Shown here piece after piece: positions 24,326 through 33,563 of a DNA stretch of 64,000 nucleotides. The stretch covers positions 1 to 64,000 of the forward strand of contig JBNKRJ010000118.1 in assembly GCA_050296515.1 (NCBI GenBank), read 5' to 3'. The first letter of the stretch is position 1, and every line of letters begins with the position of its first letter. The notes beneath the pieces are model-generated. The model was not told the DNA's origin. It saw only the letters and a list, made by a program, of their open reading frames with translations, and searched no databases. The position numbers were made by a program, and so were the translations under genes. The stretch comes from NBLH01 sp050296515. GTDB taxonomy: Bacteria > Bacteroidota > Bacteroidia > Bacteroidales > NBLH01.

Positions 24326-27300
24326 ATGGACGATAAAACCCAAACATATTCCGACGACAATAAAACCTCCGTCTATAATGATCAGGAAAAACGAACAAAG
24401 CCCTCTGTTCATAATTTGCATTCAGGCGATAAAATTGTTTTGAACGGAAAGAACTATGAAATTCTTGAAATTATATCTGAAAGTACAGGTGAGGCCATCA
24501 TTTACAAGATGAAAAATGATGCTGACAAAATAGAAGCATTAAAACTGTATTTTGAATTTCATAATCCTGAAAATGAACCAAATACGGAAGCGCTTGAGCG
24601 TATAAAAAAAATCAACGATGAGGATATTCTTCGCCTTTATGATTTTGGGACTGGCATCAACAAATATCAGGACAAATACTGCTTTGAAATCGCTGATTTT
24701 GCCGAAGGTTATGACCTGCTTACTGTCAACAGTTTAAATGAAAAATACAACAAAGACTTTGTCGAGAAAAAGGTAATTCCTCAGATATTCTATGGAATAC
24801 AGAAATTACACAAAACAAAGATTTACCATTGCGATTTAAAACCGCAAAACGTATTTTACCTTGATAAAGAACAAACAGAAATAGTTATTGGGGATTATGG
24901 CTCGGCAAAAACATTTGAATTTAATGCGGAAAAGAGTTCAAGAAAAACGACTACTGTAAAAGGAACCGATTTTTACCTGCCCCCGGAACAAGCTCGGGGA
25001 TTTATCTCAGATAAAAACGATTACTATTCTTTTGGAATGATTCTGCTCCATTTGTGTTATCCTGAACAACTTCTATCCAACGATCAAAGTACGGTCAATC
25101 ATTTAAAATTTAAGGAAATCATTGAACGACAGTTTGAAGGAAAACCAATCATCAATTTCAAACCAGAATTTTCAAGAATTAATCAATTAATTGAAGGGTT
25201 AACACTGGTAGACTTTAACCTTCGGTGGGGAGCTGATCAAGTCAGGGAATGGATTGAAGGAAAAAATGTTGAAATAAACTATCAAAAAAAAGAAAAGAGC
25301 AGCTATATTCTTAAATTTGGTCAACATACAATAACCACACCTGCCGATTTAAGGGACTACATTTTAAGCGATGCAAACTGGTACCATGATTTAATTGAAG
25401 ATACGGATAATAAAGATGAGTTTTTCAATTGGGTATTAAACTATTATGATGGCGACAGAACCAAAAGATCGGCAATAAACCGGATAATTAAAACTTACAG
25501 TCCTGATGGAATTTATTTTGTAGCCGATGCAATTATTCGTTTTTTTATCCCGGAGCACCCAGTAATGTTTGGATTAAAATCATTTGATTTTGCCGGAGCT
25601 GATGATTTACGAAGGATAACTGCCGAAGCTTTTGCATATTTGCTTTTTGATTTATGGAATAACTCGTCAGAAAAAGATATACGGCTTTGTATTTTCAGGT
25701 ATGAATTTGCACTAAAACAATTAGTTGATAAGCACACAAACATAAAATATTTACTAACTATTTTATACAAACAACTTAATATAAAAGAAAAGGTAAAAAG
25801 AGATTTTAGCGATTATGCAGTTCATGCTTTTACCAAAATATCTAAAAAATCATCAGAAAGCTTAAGGTTGTTTCTATTTAGCTATTTACCAACTAAGAAC
25901 AATATCGTTTTTAATTCATTTGATGATCAAAATTTCTTATATTATACGATAGAAAAGTCACTGACTGACTATTATTCTGAAATTGGATTAAACCAGACAT
26001 TTAAGTTTGATTTTGAAGAAAACATTCCAATTGTCCATTCTGAAATATATGATTCACTTGATAATTTTATAGAAAAAACTATTGAAAACGTAATTATTAA
26101 TATTTGTAATAAGGATGAAATCAACAGAGATGCTTTTAGTGAACAAGAAATACTGCATCTGAAAAAAGAACTTCAAAACTCGCATAAAAACCTGTTAACT
26201 GAACTAACCAGTAAAAGGAACAGTTTTAAGAAGGAGTTTCCTCGAAACATAGAGCAGTTTGACTATGTGAAAAGAAACCTGAAAGTTATTGATTCCGTTA
26301 TCAGAAAAAAATCTTATCACCAAATAAAACACACACTTACTTTGCTGAAAAACGTTAGTAATTATGCAAGAGAACAGGTAATTGAACAACAAAAAAAGAA
26401 AGCAAAAGTTCCTAAAAAAAAGGTGTCTTGGGGAGTACTTTTGTGGATTTTTATATTATTAGTCATCATCGTAGGTCCGTTTTTAATATCTCCTATAACA
26501 GAGCTGGTTGAAAACATTCAAACTAAAAAAAGAAATAAAATTAGATCCCATTTTAAGTACAATCCGATTATTGCTTACCATTCAAACTTAGAATTAGTTT
26601 TTGTAAAAGGTGGAACTTTTGAGTTAGGTTCAGATGAAAGAAGTTCGGCCAAACCGGAACATGAAGTCACCGTGGATAGTTTTTATCTTGGTCGGTACGA
26701 GATTACAAATGATGAATTCTGCAGCTTCTTAAACGAATACGGAACTGACTATGTGAAAGAAGGAAAATACAAAGGAAAAGAAATGGTTCCACACGACAGA
26801 TACAATAATATTTCAATGGATGAAATTGAAAAAAAACGTAATACCTGGAGAGTCAAAGATGGACATCGCAAATATCCGGTGGTTCATGTTAACTGGTACG
26901 GTGCATATGAATTTTGCAGGTTTTATGGTGGCAGCTTGCCAACCGAAGCCCAATGGGAGTTTGCTGCAAAAGGAGGCATTCATACCCAGTATTACAAGTA
27001 TCCGGGAAGCGACTCGATTGACTACGTTGCCTGGACAACCAGTAACAGCAAATCTAGTTATATGCGCCCCGGAGGATTATTACTCCATAATGAACTAGGG
27101 CTTTATGATATGATGGGCAATGTGGCGGAGTGGACAAAAGATACTTACAGTGAATATTTTTATGCAACTAGCCCCAAGGTAAATCCTCTAAACGATAGTA
27201 TAGGAGACTTAAAAGTCGTTCGAGGTGGTTCTAAATCAAGCTACGCTGGAAGAACTCAAATTGAAGACCGCAAAGATAAAAATGCCAATGAATATGATCA

Positions 27301-28168
27301 TGACATAGGATTCAGATTTTGCTACTCAGGTAAACCAAACGGCATTGGTAAGCCCGAAAAATCAATTAGTTCCAACACTAAACCCACCGAAATAATTGAA
27401 AATGAAATGATATTTGTAGAAGGAGGAACTTATGCAATAGGGCAAAAAAATCCTTCACTAATTACTGATAAAATATTCCCTGTGACCTTAAGCAGTTTTT
27501 ATATTAGCAAATACGAAATAACGAATGCTCAATATTGTGAATTTTTAAATGCTCGGGGCTCTAATATTTGTGATTATCAAGACATGGCAATGGTAAAGCA
27601 GAGCGATCAATATTATAATCAGGATTGGGGAATTCATTACAAAGAAGGCAATTGGGTTCCTGTGGAAGGATATGAGAACTATCCGATTATATTTGTTAAC
27701 TGGTTTGGAGCCAGTGAATATTGCAAATGGGCTGGTGGCCGCTTACCAACCGAAGCAGAGTGGGAATATGCTGCCAGAGGAGGCAATAAATCAAAGAGTT
27801 ATGAGTATTCAGGAAGTAATTCTTTGAGCCAGGTTGGATGGTATTATTCAAACTCTGGGAAAAAAACACACAGAGTAGGGCTAAAACAGCCTAATGAATT
27901 AGGAATCTACGATATGAGTGGAAATGTTCGTGAATGGTGCGAAGATGAGTTTGATTCCCGTTTTTTTGATAAAATTACAGAAGACAATCCTTGCAATAGA
28001 GGCTTGGATTATAAAAAAAGTGTACGAGGTGGCTCATTTGATTACCTTCAGCATAGAATGGTGGTTTACAAACGTAGAAATTATTACAATAACACAGGAT
28101 ACAACTCCTATGAATACAACGATGTAGGATTTAGAATGGTTAAAGACGCAAAACAGTCTGAAAAATGA
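24326..28168 (+). CDS. Membrane Ser/Thr protein kinase with two SUMF1/FGE-fold domains
   Basis: I start at ATG 24326 (1280 residues); a GTG further upstream lies in the repeat. The extreme N-terminus has two D-[DN]-K-T-x-x-Y motifs (T5, T14). The kinase domain (about 36-315) has Lys73, the loop H-C-D170-L-K-P-Q-N, D190-Y-G and L-P-P-E-Q-A-R-G; Cys replaces the usual Arg before the catalytic Asp, a non-RD kinase. A middle region (about 335-690) is shared with the next gene and is not a family I know, followed by coiled coil. One membrane span (about 702-724) leads to two tandem SUMF1-type domains outside (about 756-1000 and 1028-1272), each with L-P-T-E-A-x-W-E, G-N-V-x-E-W and V-R-G-G-S. Neither has the Cys pair of formylglycine-generating enzyme, so a binding role is likelier than catalysis. 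Confidence 0.88.
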   Translation: MDDKTQTYSDDNKTSVYNDQEKRTKPSVHNLHSGDKIVLNGKNYEILEIISESTGEAIIYKMKNDADKIEALKLYFEFHNPENEPNTEALERIKKINDEDILRLYDFGTGINKYQDKYCFEIADFAEGYDLLTVNSLNEKYNKDFVEKKVIPQIFYGIQKLHKTKIYHCDLKPQNVFYLDKEQTEIVIGDYGSAKTFEFNAEKSSRKTTTVKGTDFYLPPEQARGFISDKNDYYSFGMILLHLCYPEQLLSNDQSTVNHLKFKEIIERQFEGKPIINFKPEFSRINQLIEGLTLVDFNLRWGADQVREWIEGKNVEINYQKKEKSSYILKFGQHTITTPADLRDYILSDANWYHDLIEDTDNKDEFFNWVLNYYDGDRTKRSAINRIIKTYSPDGIYFVADAIIRFFIPEHPVMFGLKSFDFAGADDLRRITAEAFAYLLFDLWNNSSEKDIRLCIFRYEFALKQLVDKHTNIKYLLTILYKQLNIKEKVKRDFSDYAVHAFTKISKKSSESLRLFLFSYLPTKNNIVFNSFDDQNFLYYTIEKSLTDYYSEIGLNQTFKFDFEENIPIVHSEIYDSLDNFIEKTIENVIINICNKDEINRDAFSEQEILHLKKELQNSHKNLLTELTSKRNSFKKEFPRNIEQFDYVKRNLKVIDSVIRKKSYHQIKHTLTLLKNVSNYAREQVIEQQKKKAKVPKKKVSWGVLLWIFILLVIIVGPFLISPITELVENIQTKKRNKIRSHFKYNPIIAYHSNLELVFVKGGTFELGSDERSSAKPEHEVTVDSFYLGRYEITNDEFCSFLNEYGTDYVKEGKYKGKEMVPHDRYNNISMDEIEKKRNTWRVKDGHRKYPVVHVNWYGAYEFCRFYGGSLPTEAQWEFAAKGGIHTQYYKYPGSDSIDYVAWTTSNSKSSYMRPGGLLLHNELGLYDMMGNVAEWTKDTYSEYFYATSPKVNPLNDSIGDLKVVRGGSKSSYAGRTQIEDRKDKNANEYDHDIGFRFCYSGKPNGIGKPEKSISSNTKPTEIIENEMIFVEGGTYAIGQKNPSLITDKIFPVTLSSFYISKYEITNAQYCEFLNARGSNICDYQDMAMVKQSDQYYNQDWGIHYKEGNWVPVEGYENYPIIFVNWFGASEYCKWAGGRLPTEAEWEYAARGGNKSKSYEYSGSNSLSQVGWYYSNSGKKTHRVGLKQPNELGIYDMSGNVREWCEDEFDSRFFDKITEDNPCNRGLDYKKSVRGGSFDYLQHRMVVYKRRNYYNNTGYNSYEYNDVGFRMVKDAKQSEK

Positions 28169-31100
28169 TTGACCCTGATAAAACAAATATTTACTCTGAT
28201 GATGATAAAACCCAAATTTATGGTGAATCGGGCAAGCAGACAAAAGAAACAATTCATCATATCAACCTTGGTGATGTTATTACACTGAATACTAAGAATT
28301 ACAAGATTCTTGAGATTATTTCAGAAAGCACTGGGGAAGCTGTCATTTATAAAGTCGAAGATGAAAATCACGATATTTGTGCTTTAAAACTGTATTACGA
28401 ATTTACTTTTCCAGAACAAGAACCAAATCATGAAGCCCTGCAAAGAATCCAATCGATTAATGATGTTGATATTTTAAATTTACACGATTTTGGAACCAGG
28501 ACGAATAAATACAAAGGAAAGTTTTGTTTCGAAATTTCAGATTTTGCGCATGGTTCAGATTTACTAAACGTAAAAGACTTTAAAGAAAAATACAATCAGG
28601 AATTTATTACGAAAGAGGTAATTCCTCAGATATTTCTGGGGATCATGCACTTGCATCAACATCGAATTTATCATTGCGATCTGAAACCACAAAACATTTT
28701 TTTTCTGGATGAGGCCCAAATTGATATTGTGATTGGTGATTATGGCTCAGCAAAAACATTCGAGTTTGATGCCGAAAAACAATCAAGAAAAACCACCACT
28801 GTAAAAGGAACTGATTTTTATCTTCCACCTGAGCAGGCTCGTGGGTTTATCTCCGAAAAAAATGATTATTATTCCTTTGGAATGATTCTTCTGCATTTAG
28901 TTTACCCCGATGCAGTTCAGATGCATGAAAATGATCCAAAATCCCTCAGTCACAACAAATTAAAAAGAATTATAGAAAGGCAATTCGAAAGTCTTCCTAT
29001 TATAGATTTTAATCCGGAATTTGAAAAAATCAACAATTTAATTGAAGGACTTACTCTTGCTGACTTTAACCTCAGGTGGGGAAAAGAAGAAGTTCAAAGG
29101 TGGTTGAAAGGTGAAGATATTCACGTTGTTTATAATCGTTCGACGATTGCACCAAAAGGAAATGATATTTCATCAGCCGGTGCACTAAAGTTCGGAAAAT
29201 ATACTATCAACACACCTTTTGATTTGCGGGATTATATTTTGAGTGATAAAAACTGGTACGAAGATTTGGTCGAAGACAACGACAACTGGAATGACTTTAC
29301 CAACTGGATGCTTGGACTTTACGAGGGTGATAAACGAAAACGTTCTGCTCTCAACCGGATTGTTAAAGATTACAGCCAGGAAGGACTTGATTTTATTGCG
29401 GAAGCCATTATACGCTTTTTTATTCCAGATCACCAAATCACAATTGGCTTCAATACATTTAAGCTTTCAGAATCAGAGGATCTGAAAAAAAGCATCACTC
29501 AAATTTTTGCTTATTTACTTGATGAAATCTGGTCAAATTCAACCGAAAAAGATATCAAACTTTACCTTTTTAGAATTGAATTTGCCCTGAGACAATCATC
29601 AATGCATAAAGATGATGTACTCAAACTTCTTCAAATTTTATATCGAAACCTGGAGACAAAAGGCAAAATCAGTAGCGATTTTTACAATTACAAAGTTTAT
29701 GCATATACCTCTGCCACAAGAAAATCAAACAGCCAACTACAGGAGTTTCTTTTCGACTATTTACCAACTGTAAGCAATATTCAGTTTAACAGTATTTCAA
29801 GAGAAAACAAACTACACTGCTCTGTTGATAAGTCACTAACAAAGTATTTCAACCAGATAGGAATCTATAACACAAAAAAAACCAAAAGTTACAAAGAAAA
29901 TCTTCCATTAATTTACTCAGAAAATTATAGCTCTCCAGAAGATTTTATAACTAAAACGGTGAATGAAAACATCCATTCCGTTTGTGATAAACTTCACCTC
30001 GATTTTGCCTTGGTCGATAAATCCTCCTATACAAAATTTCAGAGTGATTTTTCAAATGCCTTCAAAAAACTGCAAAACGATTTAATAAATGAATTTGAAA
30101 AGCTAAACAAAGAGCTCTCTTCAAGGCAAAAAAGGGTTCGAGAAGTCAGAGAATACTTTCAACAAGTTGAAGAAATTATTCGCAACAACCAGTATCACAA
30201 AACAGGTGATGCATTCCACTTAATTGATTCTTGCCGAAAAAAAGTTTATGCTGAATTACAACAAAGAAGAAAAAAGGAACAGGACGAAAAAGAACAAAGA
30301 AGAGAGAAACGTAAAGAGTTCTTTGCAAATAGTTTGGGCCGTTTATCCGGTATTGTCATCTTCCTTGTTATTATTTCAGTATTTTTTGGAAGAAGTCTTT
30401 TCGATTACTTTGCTTCGTTTTTTGTTGAAATAGAGGTGGTTGATAAAAATACAGCGCTGGCAAAGATTGAAATGATTGGCATTAATGGCGGAACATTTAT
30501 GATGGGCGATCCAGATGGTCCTGATGATGAAAAACCCTTGCATGAAGTTACTCTGAGTGATTTCGCTTTAAGCAAATACGAAATTACCAATGAACAATTT
30601 GCAGATTTTCTAAACAATTATGGTTCCGACAAGGTAAAAGATGGTGAATACGCTGGTAAAAAAATGATTTACTGCAGCAATGAAGAAGAACGGGATTGGG
30701 GGATAAGATGCACAAATAATGGCTGGCAGGCAAGACCAAGTTATAAAAATTATCCTGCAGTTTATGTAACATGGTATGGTGCCAATGAATATTGCAAATG
30801 GGCAGGAGGCCGGCTCCCCACTGAAGCAGAATGGAATTTTGCAGCCCTGGGAGGCAATAAAACAAAAAATTACAAATTTGCTGGAAGTTCCGATGTTGAT
30901 GATGTTTCCTGGTACAAAGAAAATTCGGGAACGCATACGCACGAAGTAGGAACAAAAAGCCCAAATGAGCTTGGATTATATGATATGAGTGGAAATGTGT
31001 ATGAGTGGTGCAAAGATTGGTACGAAGCAGGCTTCTACAGTAAAAGTTCACGTTCAAATCCAATAAATAAGAATAACACAGGGGAAAAAGTGCTCAGAGG

Positions 31101-31227
31101 TGGTTCCTACTACAATCCCTCAGGAAGCAGCTTTCCTTGTAATAGGACAGCAGATCCACCTGGAGTTCATTACAGCAACTATGGATTTAGATTGTGTAAA
31201 AGCAACAATATTGATAAAAAAAATTAA
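28165..31227 (+). CDS. Membrane Ser/Thr protein kinase with one SUMF1/FGE-fold domain
   Basis: This 1020-residue paralogue of the preceding kinase overlaps it by four bases (ATGA), so the two are translationally coupled. It repeats the same plan: two D-K-T-x-x-Y motifs (T7, T16), a kinase domain (about 36-310) with Lys75, H-C-D172-L-K-P-Q-N and D192-Y-G, the shared middle region (T-P-F-D-L-R-D-Y-I-L-S-D at 350-361), coiled coil, one membrane span (about 727-745), and a single SUMF1-type domain (about 770-1015). That domain keeps one Cys (R-G-G-S then S-S-F-P-C-N-R) but not the second of the enzyme family. The kinase faces the cytoplasm and the SUMF1 domain the periplasm. The pair probably arose by tandem duplication and could sense two ligands or form a heterodimer. 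Confidence 0.88.
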   Translation: MIDPDKTNIYSDDDKTQIYGESGKQTKETIHHINLGDVITLNTKNYKILEIISESTGEAVIYKVEDENHDICALKLYYEFTFPEQEPNHEALQRIQSINDVDILNLHDFGTRTNKYKGKFCFEISDFAHGSDLLNVKDFKEKYNQEFITKEVIPQIFLGIMHLHQHRIYHCDLKPQNIFFLDEAQIDIVIGDYGSAKTFEFDAEKQSRKTTTVKGTDFYLPPEQARGFISEKNDYYSFGMILLHLVYPDAVQMHENDPKSLSHNKLKRIIERQFESLPIIDFNPEFEKINNLIEGLTLADFNLRWGKEEVQRWLKGEDIHVVYNRSTIAPKGNDISSAGALKFGKYTINTPFDLRDYILSDKNWYEDLVEDNDNWNDFTNWMLGLYEGDKRKRSALNRIVKDYSQEGLDFIAEAIIRFFIPDHQITIGFNTFKLSESEDLKKSITQIFAYLLDEIWSNSTEKDIKLYLFRIEFALRQSSMHKDDVLKLLQILYRNLETKGKISSDFYNYKVYAYTSATRKSNSQLQEFLFDYLPTVSNIQFNSISRENKLHCSVDKSLTKYFNQIGIYNTKKTKSYKENLPLIYSENYSSPEDFITKTVNENIHSVCDKLHLDFALVDKSSYTKFQSDFSNAFKKLQNDLINEFEKLNKELSSRQKRVREVREYFQQVEEIIRNNQYHKTGDAFHLIDSCRKKVYAELQQRRKKEQDEKEQRREKRKEFFANSLGRLSGIVIFLVIISVFFGRSLFDYFASFFVEIEVVDKNTALAKIEMIGINGGTFMMGDPDGPDDEKPLHEVTLSDFALSKYEITNEQFADFLNNYGSDKVKDGEYAGKKMIYCSNEEERDWGIRCTNNGWQARPSYKNYPAVYVTWYGANEYCKWAGGRLPTEAEWNFAALGGNKTKNYKFAGSSDVDDVSWYKENSGTHTHEVGTKSPNELGLYDMSGNVYEWCKDWYEAGFYSKSSRSNPINKNNTGEKVLRGGSYYNPSGSSFPCNRTADPPGVHYSNYGFRLCKSNNIDKKN

Positions 31228-31241
31228 CAGAATTTGAGCTA

Positions 31242-31859
31242 ATGCACTGGAAATTAAACAGAATACAATACCCGGTTTACAACTTAGGCAAAGGCAGACG
31301 AATTGGTATTTGGGTACAAGGGTGTTCCTTAGGTTGTAAAGGCTGTATTAGTCAAACACTGCAAACAAAAAAGGGAGGCCAACTTATTGATATTGAAGCT
31401 CTGGTTACTGAAATCACAAAAGTAAAAAACCAGTTTGATGGTATTACCATTACTGGTGGTGAACCCTTTCAACAATACAAAGAATTAATCGCTTTCTGCG
31501 CCTGGTTAAAACAAAATACAAAGCTTGAAATTTATGTCTTTTCAGGTTATTATCTGGATGAATTGTATGATTTATATCCAGACAAACTTTTCCTTAAATA
31601 CATTGACTTTTTAATGGATGGAAGGTATGTGAAAGAAGAACATCATAATGAAAACACCAGAGGTTCAGGCAATCAAACACTATATCAATTTACTAATAAT
31701 GAAGTAATTAAAGTTATAAACGGGTTCTCCTCAAATGAGTTTGGATTAAGTGTTGATAGAGATAACCAGGTCTATTTGAGTGGGATACCAAAGCAGGATG
31801 ATTTGAATCAATTAAATGAATTTTTAACCCAAACAGGCATTGATATAACTTTTAAATAA
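31242..31859 (+). CDS. NrdG-like radical SAM protein
   Basis: The 205-residue protein has C28-x3-C32-x2-C35 (G-C-S-L-G-C-K-G-C), the 4Fe-4S cluster motif of radical SAM enzymes, and I-T-G-G-E-P, the SAM-binding motif. Length and layout match activating enzymes such as NrdG (about 150-200 residues). These make a glycyl radical on a partner enzyme, yet no such partner or nrdD gene is in the window. It lies 14 nt after the second kinase and overlaps the FHA gene by one base (TAATG), so it belongs to this operon. A modification of a cluster component or of a distant glycyl-radical enzyme is possible; the substrate is unknown. Confidence 0.8.
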   Translation: MHWKLNRIQYPVYNLGKGRRIGIWVQGCSLGCKGCISQTLQTKKGGQLIDIEALVTEITKVKNQFDGITITGGEPFQQYKELIAFCAWLKQNTKLEIYVFSGYYLDELYDLYPDKLFLKYIDFLMDGRYVKEEHHNENTRGSGNQTLYQFTNNEVIKVINGFSSNEFGLSVDRDNQVYLSGIPKQDDLNQLNEFLTQTGIDITFK

Positions 31860-32461
31860 TGTACAAAATAATATGTGATTTTTGTGGAAATGAAAACAGG
31901 TTTTCAAACATAAATGAACGACCTAAAGAATGCTCTAACGAAGCATGTCAGAATTCATTGGGAAACCTCGAAGTCATTACCATTGAAGAAAATGAAGAAT
32001 CAGAACGACCAATAAAAATTATTGGACTTAAATTAATTTACCAGAAAACATCCGCTGAAATTATGCTAAAAACAGAGCCTAAAATAATTTTGGGACGGCA
32101 AAATTTTGATGGTGAAGTACTTTCAAAAATTAAACAGATAAGTCGTGCCCATTGCAGTATTGAATTTACTGATAATCAATTTATTGTTAAAGATCTTGGT
32201 TCAACAAATGGAACTTTTGTAGGCCTGGGAGATGATAAAGTCAATTGCCAGGAACCGCAAATACTAAAAGACAAAGATTTTCTGGTATTGGGCCAGGAAG
32301 TATTTTTAGTCCAACTTTTAAAAGAAGATGCAACTGATTTAGAAACAACTGAAATTGAACCAGTTATTAGCAAACCATCAGAGATTTTATGCTCTGAATG
32401 CTCTTGTATTTTGAAAGAATTACCCTGCTCCTGCCCCGATTGCGGAACATGGAATGAATAG
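31859..32461 (+). CDS. FHA-domain protein with zinc ribbons at both ends
   Basis: The 200-residue protein has an N-terminal ribbon (C6-x2-C9 and C25-x4-C30), an FHA domain (about 55-150) with the phosphothreonine-binding signatures L-G-R, S-R-A-H-C and G-S-T-N-G-T-F, and a C-terminal ribbon with C-S-E-C and C-P-D-C. It is cytoplasmic. FHA domains bind phosphorylated Thr, usually choosing by the +3 residue. The upstream kinases carry D-K-T-x-x-Y repeats at their N-termini, a plausible docking site. One-base overlap with the radical SAM gene shows tight coupling. It would be the reader in a kinase-reader-phosphatase circuit. Confidence 0.88.
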   Translation: MYKIICDFCGNENRFSNINERPKECSNEACQNSLGNLEVITIEENEESERPIKIIGLKLIYQKTSAEIMLKTEPKIILGRQNFDGEVLSKIKQISRAHCSIEFTDNQFIVKDLGSTNGTFVGLGDDKVNCQEPQILKDKDFLVLGQEVFLVQLLKEDATDLETTEIEPVISKPSEILCSECSCILKELPCSCPDCGTWNE

Positions 32462-32465
32462 TACT

Positions 32466-32530
32466 GTTCGCTGGTTTCTTGTTGCTGGATGCTATTTGCA
32501 ATGCGGAACCAGTAGCAGAATCCAGAAACT
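32466..32530. repeat. Degenerate inverted repeat, CTGG family
   Basis: CTGGTTTCTTGTTGCTGGAT on the left and AACCAGTAGCAGAATCCAG on the right are imperfect complements of the same family as 22152-22262 and 63186-63238. It lies between the FHA and phosphatase genes, inside an otherwise compact gene series. Confidence 0.5.
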
Positions 32531-32566
32531 AATTTCGAATATATAAATACACCAATTTCAAAAAAA

Positions 32567-33292
32567 ATGAAATTCAACATCTCAGCTTTCACACATATTG
32601 GCACCAAACGCCAGATAAACCAGGATCGAATTCTTGTTAACAACAAAATCCTGAACGATGGCTTTTACTCTCTTGATAATCAAACAAGCTGCTTTTGCTT
32701 TGTTGCCGATGGAATTGGTGGAGGATTGGCCGGCGAAATTGCCTCTCAATTTGTGTTGGATGCTATTTTAAAACAAAGAGAAAGCTTTCAAAAGCTAGAT
32801 GAAGAATTCATTGAAAAAGAATTGCATTCGATTAATAATGAACTTATTACATTTGCCGGTTCAAAGCCTGAATATTTGGGAACCGGAACTACTCTGACCG
32901 GATTAATTACACTAGAAGATACTTCCTACTTGACTATTCAGGCTGGAGATTCTGAAATGTGGGTACTACGTGATGGCTTATTCTTCCAAATAACAGAATC
33001 CCAGGTTTTTGACGACTCAGAGCCAGGTAGTCCACTAATCAGCTATTTTGGTGGTAAAGAAGCCAAACTAGAACTCAGTTTAACATCATCACTTCGTGAA
33101 ATTCGCCAACATGATCTAATTATTATTTCCTCTGATGGATTATTAAATGCAATAGCTCCCAAACAGTTAAAAGCCATTTTATCAAATACTCAGTCATTAA
33201 AAGAAAAATCAGAGTTTATTCTCAACCAGGTTTTAAAAACAGGTGCAAATGATAATATTAGCTGCATTTTAGTGGAAGTAAGTGAATACTGA
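32567..33292 (+). CDS. PP2C-family Ser/Thr protein phosphatase
   Basis: The 241-residue protein has the bacterial PP2C layout: N-Q-D-R near the start (18-21), V-A-D-G-I-G-G-G (46-53) with the metal-binding Asp, A-G-D-S-E-M-W-V (about 126-133), S-S-D-G-L (about 188-192) and A-N-D-N-I-S near the C-terminus. All metal-ligand Asp positions appear kept. It is cytoplasmic, lacks a membrane span, and would reverse the action of the two kinases. It is the last gene of the cluster on this strand, followed by a palindrome and the promoter of an unrelated outer-membrane gene. Confidence 0.9.
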   Translation: MKFNISAFTHIGTKRQINQDRILVNNKILNDGFYSLDNQTSCFCFVADGIGGGLAGEIASQFVLDAILKQRESFQKLDEEFIEKELHSINNELITFAGSKPEYLGTGTTLTGLITLEDTSYLTIQAGDSEMWVLRDGLFFQITESQVFDDSEPGSPLISYFGGKEAKLELSLTSSLREIRQHDLIIISSDGLLNAIAPKQLKAILSNTQSLKEKSEFILNQVLKTGANDNISCILVEVSEY

Positions 33293-33319
33293 GTTAGATT
33301 CAATCGTATAATATTTTTG

Positions 33320-33333
33320 CATAGTGCACTATG
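33320..33333. promoter_or_regulatory. 14-bp perfect palindrome
   Basis: CATAGTGCACTATG is self-complementary, flanked by an outer TTGC/GCAA pair. It lies 30 bp after the phosphatase stop and about 230 bp before the next gene; a regulator-binding site is possible. Confidence 0.35.
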
Positions 33334-33529
33334 GTGCAATGAAGGCATTTCGGTAAAAGAATTGAATTGTCGTGACTTTGATTGATTTAAATCCTTTATC
33401 CTCTTTTTAATAACCAATATTTAAATTCTTTGGTTAAATCAAAACAATTAGGTTACCCTGTTTGTTATTAAAACAACACATTGTTTAGAACGATTCTAAA
33501 TAAAATTCATATTCAAATCAGATATTTCA

Positions 33530-33537
33530 TAATTTTG
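33530..33537 (+). promoter_or_regulatory. -7 promoter element of the outer-membrane receptor gene
   Basis: TAATTTTG matches TAnnTTTG and is 26 nt before the ATG at 33564. No clear -33 box is visible. Confidence 0.45.
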
Positions 33538-33563
33538 TCATTCCATAAGTAAAAATAACAGCA

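Noticed and set aside
20611..33292. Type VI secretion locus
   Set aside because: Kinase, FHA, PP2C and ClpV-like genes are reminiscent, but no sheath, tube, baseplate or membrane-complex genes are present.
20611..33292. Classical TerY-P tellurite-resistance module
   Set aside because: No TerC/TerD-type proteins or TerY-like cytoplasmic VWA in the cluster; the kinases have a different architecture.
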